Positions 26,862-35,443 of a stretch of 64,000 bases of DNA are shown here, piece by piece. Origin of the DNA: Pseudoxanthomonas sp. YR558. GTDB taxonomy: Bacteria > Pseudomonadota > Gammaproteobacteria > Xanthomonadales > Xanthomonadaceae. A model generated the notes under the pieces. It had not been told where the DNA came from, did not search any database, and saw nothing but the letters and a program-made list of their open reading frames with translations. Position 1 is the first letter of the stretch, and every line of letters starts with the position of its first letter. The DNA is taken from positions 248,001-312,000 of the forward strand of contig NZ_FPCI01000001.1 in the NCBI RefSeq assembly GCF_900116385.1, written 5' to 3'. Both the position numbers and the translations under genes were made by a program.

Positions 26862-29234
26862 TCAGTTACGCAGTGGCTTGCCGGTCTTCAGCATGTGCGC
26901 GATCCGGGCCTGGGTCTTTTCCTGCTGGGCCAGTTCGACGAAGTGCTTGCGTTCCAGCTTGAGCAGCCACTCTTCGTCGACCACTGCGCCGCGGTCCACT
27001 TCGCCGCCGCACAACACGGTGGCGATGCGCACCGCGATTTCGTAGTCGTACGGGCTGATGAAGCGGCCCTCCAGCATGTTCACCAGCATCATCTTGAAAG
27101 TGGCGATGCCGACGTCGCCGGCGACCTGGATGCGGCGGGCGGGCAGGGGCGGGCGGTAACCGGTCTCGGCCAGCGCCAGCGCTTCCTGCTTGGCGATATG
27201 GAGCAGTTCGTAGGCGTTGAAAACGACCTTGTCGCCCGCGCGCATCAGGCCCAGTTCCTTGGCTTCGACGGCGGAAGCCGAAACCTTGGCCATCGCGATC
27301 GTCTCGAAGGTCTTCTTGAGCTCAGCGAATACGTCGCCGCCCGGGCCTGCGGCTTGCGACGCGCGCACGGCGAGTTCCTTCAAGCCACCGCCCGCGGGTA
27401 GCAGGCCGACGCCCGCTTCGACCAGGCCGATGTAGCTTTCTAGGTGCGCCACGGTGCGCGCACTGTGCATCTGGAACTCGCAGCCGCCGCCCAGGGCGAG
27501 GCCACGCACCGCGGCCACGACCGGCACCAGCGAGTACTTGATGGCCTGGCTGGTGGCCTGGAAGTTGGCCACCATCGCTTCGAACTCGGCGATCTTGCCG
27601 GCCTGCAGCGCGCCCAACGCACCGGCCAGGTCGGCGCCGGCGGAGAAGGGCTCCTTCGGTTGCCAGATCACGAGGCCCTTGAATCGCTGTTCGGCGATCG
27701 CGACCGATTCCTGCACGCCGGCCAGCACCGCGTCGGACACGGTGTGCATCTTGGTCTTGAAGCTGATCACGCCGATGCCGTCGCCGTCGGTCCACAGCCG
27801 GACGCCGTCGTTCTCGAACACGGTTTCGCCCGGGGCGAACGCTTCACCCAGCAGCGGGTCCGGGAAGCGCTGGCGCGCGTACACGTCCAGCGAGGAGCGC
27901 GGCAGCAAAGCATTGCGGGCCGGGCTGTAGCTGCCCTCGGCGCCGTGCACACCGTTGCGGCCGTCGAACACCCAGTTCGGCAACGGGGCGCTGCTCATGG
28001 TCTTGCCGGCCACGATGTCGTCTGCGATCCACTGGGCCACCTGCTTCCAGCCAGCGGCCTGCCAGGTTTCGAACGGCCCCAGCGACCAGCCGTAGCCCCA
28101 ACGGATCGCCAGGTCGACGTCGCGCGCGGTTTCAGCGATGTCGGCCAAGTGATACGCGCTGTAGTGAAACAGGTCGCGGAACACCGCCCACAGGAACTGC
28201 GCCTGCGGGTGCTGGCTCTCGCGCAGCTTCGCGAACTTCTCGGCCGGGTTCTTGATCTTCAGGATCTCGACCACCTCAGGCGCGGCGGTGCGGTCGGCGG
28301 CGCGGTAGTCCTGCTTCTCCAGGTCGAGGACGACGATGTCCTTGCCGACCTTGCGGAAGATGCCGGCACCGGTCTTCTGGCCCAGCGCGCCCTTGGCGAT
28401 CAGGGCCTCCAGCCACTTCGGGGACTTGAAGTAGGCATGCCACGGATCGTCCGGCAGCGTGTCGGCCATCGTCTTGATGACATGGGCCATGGTGTCCAGG
28501 CCCACGACATCCGAAGTGCGATAGGTCGCGGACTTCGGGCGGCCGATCAGCGGGCCGGTGACCGCGTCCACCTCGTCGAAGCCGAGCTTGAACTCACCGG
28601 TGTGGTGGGCCGTGGCCAGGATCGAGAACACGCCGATGCGGTTGCCGATGAAGTTGGGCGTGTCCTTCGCATAGACCACGCCCTTGCCGAGGGTCGTGGT
28701 CAGGAACGTTTCCAAGCCCTCGAGTACGGCCTTGTCCGTGGACTTGGCCGGGATGAGCTCGGCCAGGTGCATGTAGCGGGGAGGGTTGAAGAAATGCACG
28801 CCCGAAAAATGATGGCGAAGTTCTTCAGGAAGAACTTCCGCCAACTTGTTGATTCCCAAGCCGGACGTGTTGCTCGCGAGCACCGCATGCGGCGCCACGA
28901 ACGGCGCGATCTTCTTGTACAGGTCCTGCTTCCAATCCATCCGTTCGGCGATGGCCTCGATGATCAGGTCGCAGCCTTTCAGGTGCTCCAGCCCGGTCTC
29001 GTAGTTGGCCGGCGTGATGGCCTCGGCCAGCGATTTGCTCGCCAGCGGGGCGGGGCTGAGCTTGGCCAGGTTGGCGATGGCCTTGTGCACGATGCCGTCC
29101 GGGTGGCCCTCCTTGGCGGGCAGGTCGAACAGCACAGTGTCGACGCCGGCGTTGGTCAGGTGCGCGGCGATCTGCGCGCCCATCACACCGGCGCCCAGCA
29201 CGGCCGCCTTGCGTACAAGCAATGGATTGGACAT
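26862..29234 (-). CDS. 3-hydroxyacyl-CoA dehydrogenase / enoyl-CoA hydratase fusion (FadN-type order)
   Basis: This 790-aa bifunctional beta-oxidation enzyme has the NAD-binding domain first (VLGAGVMGAQIA, residues 12-23), then the C-terminal dehydrogenase domains (to about 420). The crotonase domain comes last, with its two Glu motifs LGGGCEFQM and LVEAGVGLLPAGGG. This order is that of Bacillus FadN (about 790 aa), not of E. coli FadB, where the hydratase is first. The start at 29234 has an AAGGAAA ribosome binding site and gives the family's usual N-terminus. A longer frame extends into the TetR gene. Confidence 0.93.
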   Translation of the reverse strand: MSNPLLVRKAAVLGAGVMGAQIAAHLTNAGVDTVLFDLPAKEGHPDGIVHKAIANLAKLSPAPLASKSLAEAITPANYETGLEHLKGCDLIIEAIAERMDWKQDLYKKIAPFVAPHAVLASNTSGLGINKLAEVLPEELRHHFSGVHFFNPPRYMHLAELIPAKSTDKAVLEGLETFLTTTLGKGVVYAKDTPNFIGNRIGVFSILATAHHTGEFKLGFDEVDAVTGPLIGRPKSATYRTSDVVGLDTMAHVIKTMADTLPDDPWHAYFKSPKWLEALIAKGALGQKTGAGIFRKVGKDIVVLDLEKQDYRAADRTAAPEVVEILKIKNPAEKFAKLRESQHPQAQFLWAVFRDLFHYSAYHLADIAETARDVDLAIRWGYGWSLGPFETWQAAGWKQVAQWIADDIVAGKTMSSAPLPNWVFDGRNGVHGAEGSYSPARNALLPRSSLDVYARQRFPDPLLGEAFAPGETVFENDGVRLWTDGDGIGVISFKTKMHTVSDAVLAGVQESVAIAEQRFKGLVIWQPKEPFSAGADLAGALGALQAGKIAEFEAMVANFQATSQAIKYSLVPVVAAVRGLALGGGCEFQMHSARTVAHLESYIGLVEAGVGLLPAGGGLKELAVRASQAAGPGGDVFAELKKTFETIAMAKVSASAVEAKELGLMRAGDKVVFNAYELLHIAKQEALALAETGYRPPLPARRIQVAGDVGIATFKMMLVNMLEGRFISPYDYEIAVRIATVLCGGEVDRGAVVDEEWLLKLERKHFVELAQQEKTQARIAHMLKTGKPLRN

Positions 29235-29259
29235 GGAATTTCCTTGGATTGCAGGGGTT

Positions 29260-29889
29260 TCAGACATGGTCGGCGCGCAGGCCGGCCTCGGCGAAGCGGA
29301 TGAGTTCACGGGCGGCGCGCTCACGATGCGCCGCCTCCGTGACGCCTGTGGGGCGCTTGATCAGGCCGAAATCGGCCATGGCGTAGGTCAGGGCACCGGA
29401 GAAGAAGTCCAGCCGCCAGTACAGCTCTTCCTTGCTCAGGCCCGGCACGCAGGCGGCGATCGCCTTACCGAACTCGCGCAGGACGTGGCCGTAATGGTCC
29501 GAGAGGAATTGGCGCAGGCCATCGTTCTTCTCGGCGTAGGCCCGGGCGATCACGCGGACGAAGGCGCCCCCGCCGTGGCGGTCCTGGGCAAGGGCCAGCG
29601 CCGGCTCGACGAAGGCGGCGAGAATGGGGGCCAGCTGGGCGGGATGCTCCGCCAGGGCCTTTTCCAACTGGGAGAGACGGGCGGCGGTCATGTCGTCCAT
29701 GCGGCGGCGGAAGACTTCGTTGACGAGGTTTTCCTTGCTGCCGAAGTGGTAGTTAACCGCGGCGATGTTGACGTCGGCCCGGCTGGTGACCTGACGCAGG
29801 GACGTGCCCGCGAAGCCGTGCTGGGCGAACAGCTCTTCGGCCGCCCCCAGGATCCGTTCCTTGGTCGAGAAATGCGTGGTGTTGCCCAT
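29260..29889 (-). CDS. TetR-family regulator, PsrA-like
   Basis: The 209-aa repressor has an N-terminal helix-turn-helix (about residues 8-55: KERILGAAEELFAQHGFAGTSLRQV, split here as KERILGAAEELF and AQHGFAGTSLRQV, then NYHFGSKENL). The C-terminal ligand domain ends in SGALTYAMADFG. The gene begins an operon with the fused FadN-type enzyme and the thiolase, and a CAAAC-N4-GTTTG palindrome lies 19-34 nt upstream. In pseudomonads PsrA binds such boxes, senses long-chain fatty acids and controls its own gene and beta-oxidation genes. The identity with PsrA is inferred from box plus context. Confidence 0.88.
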   Translation of the reverse strand: MGNTTHFSTKERILGAAEELFAQHGFAGTSLRQVTSRADVNIAAVNYHFGSKENLVNEVFRRRMDDMTAARLSQLEKALAEHPAQLAPILAAFVEPALALAQDRHGGGAFVRVIARAYAEKNDGLRQFLSDHYGHVLREFGKAIAACVPGLSKEELYWRLDFFSGALTYAMADFGLIKRPTGVTEAAHRERAARELIRFAEAGLRADHV

Positions 29890-29907
29890 GGCCCCTCCGG
29901 CACTGAA

Positions 29908-29923
29908 TCAAACGCTTGTTTGA
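29908..29923. promoter_or_regulatory. PsrA-type operator palindrome
   Basis: TCAAAC-GCTT-GTTTGA is a perfect inverted repeat matching the published PsrA consensus (G/C)AAAC-N2-4-GTTT(G/C). It lies 3 nt downstream of a GACAAT -10-like element (29927-29932, minus strand), where binding would block transcription of the regulator operon. Confidence 0.72.
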
Positions 29924-29985
29924 CTCATTGTCGGGGGTGGCACCAGGCAAGTCATGCTGCTTTGCACAATCGCGGTGTGCGAGGG

Positions 29986-30014
29986 CTGCAAACCGGCACG
30001 CGGTACGTTAGAAT
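29986..30014 (+). promoter_or_regulatory. Candidate promoter of ndk
   Basis: TAGAAT (30009-30014) is a good -10. A weak -35 (CTGCAA, 29986-29991) lies 17 nt upstream. The predicted transcript starts near 30021, ahead of the terminator hairpin at 30038. Confidence 0.5.
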
Positions 30015-30037
30015 CTCGCTACGCTTTCTAGTCTAAG

Positions 30038-30060
30038 CCCGCGTTTCGACGCGGGTTTTT
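30038..30060 (+). terminator. Intrinsic terminator in the ndk leader (possible attenuator)
   Basis: A 7-bp GC-rich stem CCCGCGT/ACGCGGG closed by a UUCG tetraloop is followed by five T residues. No gene ends upstream on this strand. It lies between the candidate ndk promoter and the ndk start at 30110. Confidence 0.8.
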
Positions 30061-30109
30061 CATGTTAACCTTGGGCCGTAACGTGGCCCGCCCAACGGAG
30101 ATAATCCCC

Positions 30110-30535
30110 ATGGCGCTGGAGCGCACCCTGTCGATCGTCAAGCCCGATGCCGTCGCCAAGAACGTCATCGGCGAAATCTATGCCCGTTTCGAAAAGAACG
30201 GTCTGAAGATCGTTGCCGCGAAGATGAAGCACCTCTCGCGTCGTGAAGCGGAAGGTTTCTACGCCGTGCACCGCGAGCGTCCGTTCTTCAATGCGCTGGT
30301 CGAGTTCATGATCTCCGGCCCGGTCGCCATCCAGGTGCTGGAAGGCGAGAACGCCGTGCTGAAGCATCGCGACATCCTCGGCGCGACCAATCCGAAGGAC
30401 GCTGCGCCGGGCACGATCCGCGCCGACTTCGCCGATTCGATCGACGCCAATGCCGCGCACGGTTCGGACTCGGTCGAGAACGCGAACATCGAGATTGCGT
30501 ACTTCTTCGCCGCCACCGAAGTGTTCTCGCGCTGA
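30110..30535 (+). CDS. ndk: Nucleoside diphosphate kinase
   Basis: This 141-aa enzyme balances NTP and dNTP pools by transferring a phosphate through an active-site His (NAAH in the motif NAAHGSDS near residue 117). [10 protein letters not shown] at the start and [13 protein letters not shown] are family signatures. Length is standard. GGAG about 9 nt before the ATG supports this start. A longer in-frame Met upstream lies within the terminator region and is rejected. Confidence 0.97.
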   Translation: MALERTLSIVKPDAVAKNVIGEIYARFEKNGLKIVAAKMKHLSRREAEGFYAVHRERPFFNALVEFMISGPVAIQVLEGENAVLKHRDILGATNPKDAAPGTIRADFADSIDANAAHGSDSVENANIEIAYFFAATEVFSR

Positions 30536-30545
30536 GCGATATGCG

Positions 30546-31769
30546 ATGAGCAGCCACGAACTGCCGCCGATCGAGTTGAAACTGGCCACGGACGCACCGT
30601 CCGTGGCCATCGGCGTGCCCGTGTCTGCGAAGCAGAACCTGATGGACCTTGATCGCGAAGGGCTGGAGCAGTTTTTCGTCGGCAAGCTGGGTGAGCAGAA
30701 GTTTCGTGCGCACCAGGTGATGAAGTGGATCCACCATCGCTACGTCACCGACTTCGATCAGATGACCGATCTCGGTAAGAACCTGCGGGCAAAACTGCAG
30801 GAGCATGCCGAGGTCGTCGTGCCGCAGGTGGTGTTCGACAAGCCATCGTCGGACGGCACCCACAAGTGGCTGCTGGGCATGGGCGTGGACGGCAAGAATG
30901 CCGTCGAAACCGTCTATATCCCCGACAAGAGCCGCGGCACGCTCTGCGTGTCGTCGCAGGTGGGCTGTGGCCTGAACTGCACCTTCTGCTCGACTGCCAC
31001 GCAGGGCTTCAACCGTAACCTGACCACCGCCGAGATCATCGGCCAGGTGTGGGTGACGGCACGCCACTTGGGCAACGTGCCCGCGCAGAACCGTCGCCTC
31101 ACCAACGTGGTGATGATGGGTATGGGCGAGCCGCTGCTGAATTTCGACAACGTCGTGCGTGCGATGAACATCATGCGCGACGATCTGGGTTACGGCTTGG
31201 CCAGCAAGCGCGTCACGCTGTCGACATCCGGGCTGGTGCCGATGATCGACCGTCTGTCCACCGAAACCGACGTGTCGCTGGCTGTCTCCCTGCATGCGCC
31301 CAACGACGCGCTGCGCGAACAGCTGGTGCCGCTCAACAAGAAGTACCCGATCGCCGAGCTGATGGCGTCCTGTGTGCGCTACCTGCGCGCTAACAAGAAG
31401 CGCGACTCGGTGACATTCGAATACACGCTGATGAAGGGCGTGAACGACCAGCCCGAGCACGCACGCCAGCTCGCACAGCTGATGCGCAAGTTCAGCAATG
31501 CTGCGCAACTGAAGGATGCGGGCAAGGTCAATCTCATTCCCTTCAACCCATTCCCCGGTACACGTTACGAACGTGCGCCGGAAGAAGACATCCGCGCGTT
31601 CCAGAAGCTGCTCCTCGATGCGCAGGTGCTGACGATGGTGCGGCGGACGCGCGGCGACGACATCGATGCCGCCTGTGGTCAGCTCAAGGGGCAGGTCATG
31701 GATCGCACGCGCCGGCAGGCGGAGTTCCGCCGCCAATTGCAGGAACAGGGCATCGACGATGCGGCATAA
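30546..31769 (+). CDS. rlmN: Dual-specificity 23S rRNA/tRNA adenine C2 methyltransferase
   Basis: This 407-aa radical-SAM enzyme methylates A2503 of 23S rRNA and A37 of some tRNAs. The 4Fe-4S cluster ligands are C141-x3-C145-x2-C148 ([12 protein letters not shown]). The conserved [12 protein letters not shown] near the C-terminus holds the methyl-carrying Cys (C377). About 30 N-terminal residues before [10 protein letters not shown] exceed the common length. The gene starts 10 nt after ndk and overlaps pilF by 11 nt. Confidence 0.97.
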   Translation: MSSHELPPIELKLATDAPSVAIGVPVSAKQNLMDLDREGLEQFFVGKLGEQKFRAHQVMKWIHHRYVTDFDQMTDLGKNLRAKLQEHAEVVVPQVVFDKPSSDGTHKWLLGMGVDGKNAVETVYIPDKSRGTLCVSSQVGCGLNCTFCSTATQGFNRNLTTAEIIGQVWVTARHLGNVPAQNRRLTNVVMMGMGEPLLNFDNVVRAMNIMRDDLGYGLASKRVTLSTSGLVPMIDRLSTETDVSLAVSLHAPNDALREQLVPLNKKYPIAELMASCVRYLRANKKRDSVTFEYTLMKGVNDQPEHARQLAQLMRKFSNAAQLKDAGKVNLIPFNPFPGTRYERAPEEDIRAFQKLLLDAQVLTMVRRTRGDDIDAACGQLKGQVMDRTRRQAEFRRQLQEQGIDDAA

Positions 31770-32574
31770 GGCGATCTGCCTGCTGCTGATCCCCCTCCTG
31801 CTGGCCACCGCCTGCAGCCGATTCACCTTCGTTCGCTCCAAGATGGAGCGCAAGGATGGCGAACAGCGGTCCCAGGACTATTCCGTCAAGGACAGTCCCG
31901 AGGTGAAGCGTCGCCAATCGGTGCAGATGATGCTGGCGCGTTCGGTGCAGCGTCTGCAGGCCGGCGACCTGGAGACGGCCGAAAAGGAAGCCCGCGCGGC
32001 CTTGAAGCTGGCGCCGGACTCTGCCGACGCGGTGACCATGTTGGCCGTGGTCGCGGATCGCCGTGGTCAGGCCGAAGCGGCCGGCCAGCATTACCGCCGG
32101 GCCGCCGAACTCGCGCCCCGGCAGGGTGCGGCCCAGAACAACTACGGTACTTGGTTGTGCGCGAACGGCTTCGCGGCCGAATCGCTGGTCTGGTTCGACA
32201 GAGCGATACAGGCGCCCGGCTACGGTACGCCCGAGGTCGCCCAGGCGAACGCCGGCAATTGCGCGCTGGCGGTCGGCCAACTCGAACGCGCCGAGGGAGA
32301 CTTGCGGAAGGCGCTGTCGCGCGATCCGGCCAACACCACGGCACTTGGGGCGATGGCCGAACTTGAGTTCCGTCGCCAGCAGTACCTGGCGGCGCGGGCG
32401 TTCGTTGAGCGGAGGCTGGCTGCGGGGCCCGCTTCCGTGGCGGTGTTGAAACTCGCATCACAGATCGAGGAAAGACTCGGCGACAAGGCCGCTGCCAGTC
32501 GATATGTTCAGCGCATTCGGGCGGAGTTCCCCGACGCGCGGGACGTCACAACCGGGGGAAATGCAGGGCCATGA
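31759..32574 (+). CDS. pilF: Type IV pilus biogenesis/stability lipoprotein PilF (PilW)
   Basis: The 271-aa protein is a pilotin for the PilQ secretin. A lipoprotein signal ends in LLLATAC (Cys at about residue 19), and TPR repeats fill about 50-265. The start (ATG at 31759) lies inside the end of rlmN, and its stop overlaps the next start (ATGA). Placement after rlmN is conserved in pilus-bearing gammaproteobacteria. Confidence 0.9.
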   Translation: MRHKAICLLLIPLLLATACSRFTFVRSKMERKDGEQRSQDYSVKDSPEVKRRQSVQMMLARSVQRLQAGDLETAEKEARAALKLAPDSADAVTMLAVVADRRGQAEAAGQHYRRAAELAPRQGAAQNNYGTWLCANGFAAESLVWFDRAIQAPGYGTPEVAQANAGNCALAVGQLERAEGDLRKALSRDPANTTALGAMAELEFRRQQYLAARAFVERRLAAGPASVAVLKLASQIEERLGDKAAASRYVQRIRAEFPDARDVTTGGNAGP

Positions 32575-33380
32575 TGGATACGGTAAGTGGGGGCATGCCG
32601 CAGGGGTGCGGCGATGCACTGCGGTCGGCGCGCGAGCAGGCCGGCCTATCGATACAGGATGTCAGCCAACGGCTGAAGATGCCGGTCAAGGTGGTCCAGG
32701 CCCTGGAAGCAGGGCTGTGGGACCAGTCCGGGGGGGCTGTGTTCGTTCGCGGCCAGCTACGCAGCTACGGACGCCTGCTCAAGGTGGACGTGGAGCCGTT
32801 CCTGCATCAGGCGGAGACGGCGGTGACGGCACCGGCTGAACTGGTCAGTCATGGGCATACCCCGCCACTGCAGTACTTCTTTGAAAGCTTCAAGCGCCGT
32901 GCGATTTACCTGGTGCTGACGCTGGTGATCGTGACGCCGATCTGGATGGCGCTGCGGCCGGCCTCCAACCCAACGCCGGCTGCCGCAACGGCCTCGCTCG
33001 ACGTCGTGCCGGAAGCCGCCTCGGACGCCCCGGGCGGAAGCGCGTCCGCCGCGCCACCGAGCCGCCCGCAGGCGACGCCCATCGTCGCGTCCATGACGCC
33101 GATGCCTCGCAGCGCGGCGTGGCTGTCGTTGACGTTCAAGGGCGACAGCTGGGTCGAGATCACGGCTCCCGATGGTCGCAGGCTGGAGCAAGCGCTGGTG
33201 CGTTCCGGTGAGGAACGTCGCTATGCGCAGGGCGAAGTCGGACGCGTCAAGTTGGGCGATGCCACGGCGGTCGAGGTTCAGCAAGCGGGGAGTACGGTGG
33301 ATTTGGCCCCGTTCCAGCGAGCTAACGTCGCACGCTTTACGGTATCCTCTGAGGGTTCCCTAGCGCCGGTCGGTGACTGA
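32571..33380 (+). CDS. rodZ: RodZ-like helix-turn-helix membrane protein
   Basis: The 269-aa protein has a cytoplasmic Xre-type helix-turn-helix (about 14-80: LRSAREQAGLSIQDVSQRLKM, split here as LRSAREQAGLS and IQDVSQRLKM), a single transmembrane helix (about 111-131), an Ala/Pro/Ser-rich linker and a C-terminal periplasmic DUF4115 domain (about 175-265: WVEITAPDGRRLEQALV). RodZ links MreB to the cell-wall elongation machinery. ATG codons stand at 32571 and 32574; I use the first because it overlaps the pilF stop. Confidence 0.87.
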   Translation: MMDTVSGGMPQGCGDALRSAREQAGLSIQDVSQRLKMPVKVVQALEAGLWDQSGGAVFVRGQLRSYGRLLKVDVEPFLHQAETAVTAPAELVSHGHTPPLQYFFESFKRRAIYLVLTLVIVTPIWMALRPASNPTPAAATASLDVVPEAASDAPGGSASAAPPSRPQATPIVASMTPMPRSAAWLSLTFKGDSWVEITAPDGRRLEQALVRSGEERRYAQGEVGRVKLGDATAVEVQQAGSTVDLAPFQRANVARFTVSSEGSLAPVGD

Positions 33381-33429
33381 CCCGCGTACGGGTCTGTCCA
33401 ACCTAGACCAAGACCCCGCTTAGACGGGG
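33379..33429 (+). other. Two small hairpins between rodZ and yfgM
   Basis: GACCCG-CGTA-CGGGTC (33379-33394) begins at the rodZ stop codon, and CCCCG-CTTAGA-CGGGG (33414-33429) ends 1 nt before the AAGAGAG ribosome binding site of yfgM. They may tune yfgM translation or mRNA decay. No T-run follows either. Confidence 0.45.
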
Positions 33430-33440
33430 CAAGAGAGCGC

Positions 33441-34076
33441 ATGGCGATTGATGATCTGCTCGACGAGCACGAACAAAGCGAACGCGTCCGCAGCTGGCTG
33501 AGGAGCAACGGCGTCGGCCTGCTGGGCGGCGTGGCCCTTGGCCTTGCGGTGATCTTCGGCTGGCAATGGTGGAAGAACGGCCAGCAGGGCAAGCAGGAAC
33601 AGGCCTACCAGGATTACCAAGCGGCCGTGGAAGGGCTCGCCAAGGACGATCTGAAGCAGGCAAAGACCGCGGTCGATGCGTTGGCCAAGGAAGACGAGGT
33701 CTACGCGGATGTCGCCGGCCTGCAGTTAGCCAAGGCACAGGTCCAGGCGGGCGAGCGTGATGCCGCCATCGCCACTCTGCGCGGCCTGACAGCCGATGCT
33801 TCGTTGCAGCCGCTGGTCAACCTGCGTCTGGCCCGACTGTTGATCGACAGCGGCAAGCACGACGAGGCGCTCAAGCTGCTGGACAAGGCCAACGATGCTT
33901 CGAGCCTCGAGGTGCGCGGTGACGCGCTGTTCGCGACCGGCAAGGCCAAGGAAGCCCAAGACGCCTACTCGCGCGCCCTGACCACGCTGGACGTGGCTTC
34001 GCCGCAGCGCCGTATCGTCGAACTGAAACTCGTGCACGCAGGCGGTACGCTGCCCAAGACCGGGGGTGCCGCGTGA
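33441..34076 (+). CDS. yfgM: YfgM-family TPR membrane protein
   Basis: The 211-aa protein has a short cytoplasmic start, one transmembrane helix (about 24-42: GVGLLGGVALGLAVIFGWQWW, split as GVGLLGGVALG and LAVIFGWQWW) and a periplasmic TPR-like domain. In E. coli YfgM interacts with the SecYEG-PpiD translocon and periplasmic chaperones. Its stop codon overlaps the bamB start (GTGA). Location directly before bamB is conserved. ispG and hisS, which precede it in enterobacteria, are not here. Confidence 0.9.
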   Translation: MAIDDLLDEHEQSERVRSWLRSNGVGLLGGVALGLAVIFGWQWWKNGQQGKQEQAYQDYQAAVEGLAKDDLKQAKTAVDALAKEDEVYADVAGLQLAKAQVQAGERDAAIATLRGLTADASLQPLVNLRLARLLIDSGKHDEALKLLDKANDASSLEVRGDALFATGKAKEAQDAYSRALTTLDVASPQRRIVELKLVHAGGTLPKTGGAA

Positions 34077-35260
34077 GTCGCTCTTACCGTAAAACCATGG
34101 TGACCCGCGCGCTGGCCGCCACCGCACTGGTGCTGATCCTCGGCGGCTGCAGCACCATCAAGGGTTGGTTTGGCAGCAAGCAAGACGAAAAGCCTACCGA
34201 GCCCGCGGAACTGATCGACATCACGCCGAGTGTCGCGGTCTCCAAGCTGTGGAGTGCGAATGCCGGCAAGGGCGAGGAGCGCCTGGGCCTCCAGCAAACG
34301 CCGGCGATCGACGGTGGTCGCGTGTATGCGGCGGCGGTGGAAGGCGGCGTGCGCGCCTTCGACCTGCAGACCGGTAAGCAAGTGTGGCAGTACAAGTCGG
34401 ATCTCCGTCTTTCCGGCGGGCCTGGCGCAGGGCAGGGCTTGGTCGTGGTCGGCACGTTGAACGGGCAGGTGATCGCCCTAGATGCCGCCACCGGTGCCGA
34501 AAAGTGGCAGGTCAAGGTGCCCAACGAGGTGATTTCCGCGCCCGCGATCGCCCAAGGTCTTGTGTTCGTCCGCACCAACGATGGCCGCGTTTCCGCCCTA
34601 AGTATCGAGACGGGCGAGCGTCGCTGGTTCTGGAGCAACGAACTTCCCAGCCTTACTGTGCGTGGTAATGCGCCGGTGGTGGTGGGTCCGGGCGTCCTGT
34701 TCGCGGGGAGCGATGACGGCACACTGACCGCGCTGTCTTCCACTGACGGTCGTCCGCTGTGGACGCAAGCTGTCGGTACGCCGGAAGGCCGGAGCGAGTT
34801 GGAGCGCATGGCCGACGTGGACGGCGCGCCTGTGCTGGAAGGCACCACGGTGTTCGCGACGAGCTTCAAGAAGGAAACCATCGCCATCGAGGGCCCGTCT
34901 GGCCGTCCGCTGTGGAAGCGTGAGAGCGGTGGCGCGGGCGGTCTTGCGGTGACGAGCAGCGCAGTGCTGGTGTCGGATCCGGCAGGCACCGTTTGGGCGC
35001 TGGATAAGTACAGCGGTGGCTCTCTGTGGTCCAACACCACGTTGGCGCGTCGCTCGCTGACTGCTCCGACGATCCATGGCGATTACGCCGTGGTCGGCGA
35101 CTACGATGGCTACCTGCATTGGCTGAAAACCGACAACGGCGATATCGTCGGGCGCGCCCGCGTGGGCGGCAAGGCGATCCGGGGCAAGCCGGTCGTGGCC
35201 GACGGGATCCTGGTTGTCCAGGACGTTGAAGGCGGCCTCACGGCCTTCGGTTTCAAGTAA
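34073..35260 (+). CDS. bamB: Outer-membrane assembly lipoprotein BamB
   Basis: This lipoprotein of the BAM complex assists outer-membrane protein insertion. It has 395 aa from the GTG at 34073. A second possible start is the ATG at 34097. The lipobox is LILGGC (Cys at about residue 26). The rest is an eight-bladed PQQ-like beta-propeller with repeated motifs such as VYAAAVEGGVRAFDLQTGKQVW (split as VYAAAVEGGVRAF and DLQTGKQVW) and VIALDAATGAEKWQ. A strong terminator follows, ending the ndk-to-bamB block. Confidence 0.95.
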   Translation: MSRSYRKTMVTRALAATALVLILGGCSTIKGWFGSKQDEKPTEPAELIDITPSVAVSKLWSANAGKGEERLGLQQTPAIDGGRVYAAAVEGGVRAFDLQTGKQVWQYKSDLRLSGGPGAGQGLVVVGTLNGQVIALDAATGAEKWQVKVPNEVISAPAIAQGLVFVRTNDGRVSALSIETGERRWFWSNELPSLTVRGNAPVVVGPGVLFAGSDDGTLTALSSTDGRPLWTQAVGTPEGRSELERMADVDGAPVLEGTTVFATSFKKETIAIEGPSGRPLWKRESGGAGGLAVTSSAVLVSDPAGTVWALDKYSGGSLWSNTTLARRSLTAPTIHGDYAVVGDYDGYLHWLKTDNGDIVGRARVGGKAIRGKPVVADGILVVQDVEGGLTAFGFK

Positions 35261-35299
35261 GCATCCTGCGGGCGCGGCGATTCGCGCCCGTCTGGACCG

Positions 35300-35326
35300 A
35301 AAAGGGCCGCTTCGTCGGCCCTTTTT
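35300..35326 (+). terminator. Intrinsic terminator after bamB
   Basis: A 10-bp stem AAAAGGGCCG/CGGCCCTTTT with a CTTCGT loop is followed by a T-run. It lies 40 nt after the bamB stop codon. Confidence 0.92.
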
Positions 35327-35443
35327 CGCGGGCGGGGCCCAATTCCGATACCATGGCGCGCCCTTGCCGCACGGCTTCGCGTGCCCCCGGCGGCCCCGGC
35401 AGCCTCGTGCCGGCCCCGCTCTTATTTATCTGGTTGCCTCTTC

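Noticed and set aside
27444..29303. Plus-strand open frame of about 619 codons opposite the FadN-type gene
   Set aside because: Low-complexity Arg/His/Gln composition, no ribosome binding site and no domain. It is the shadow of the real enzyme.
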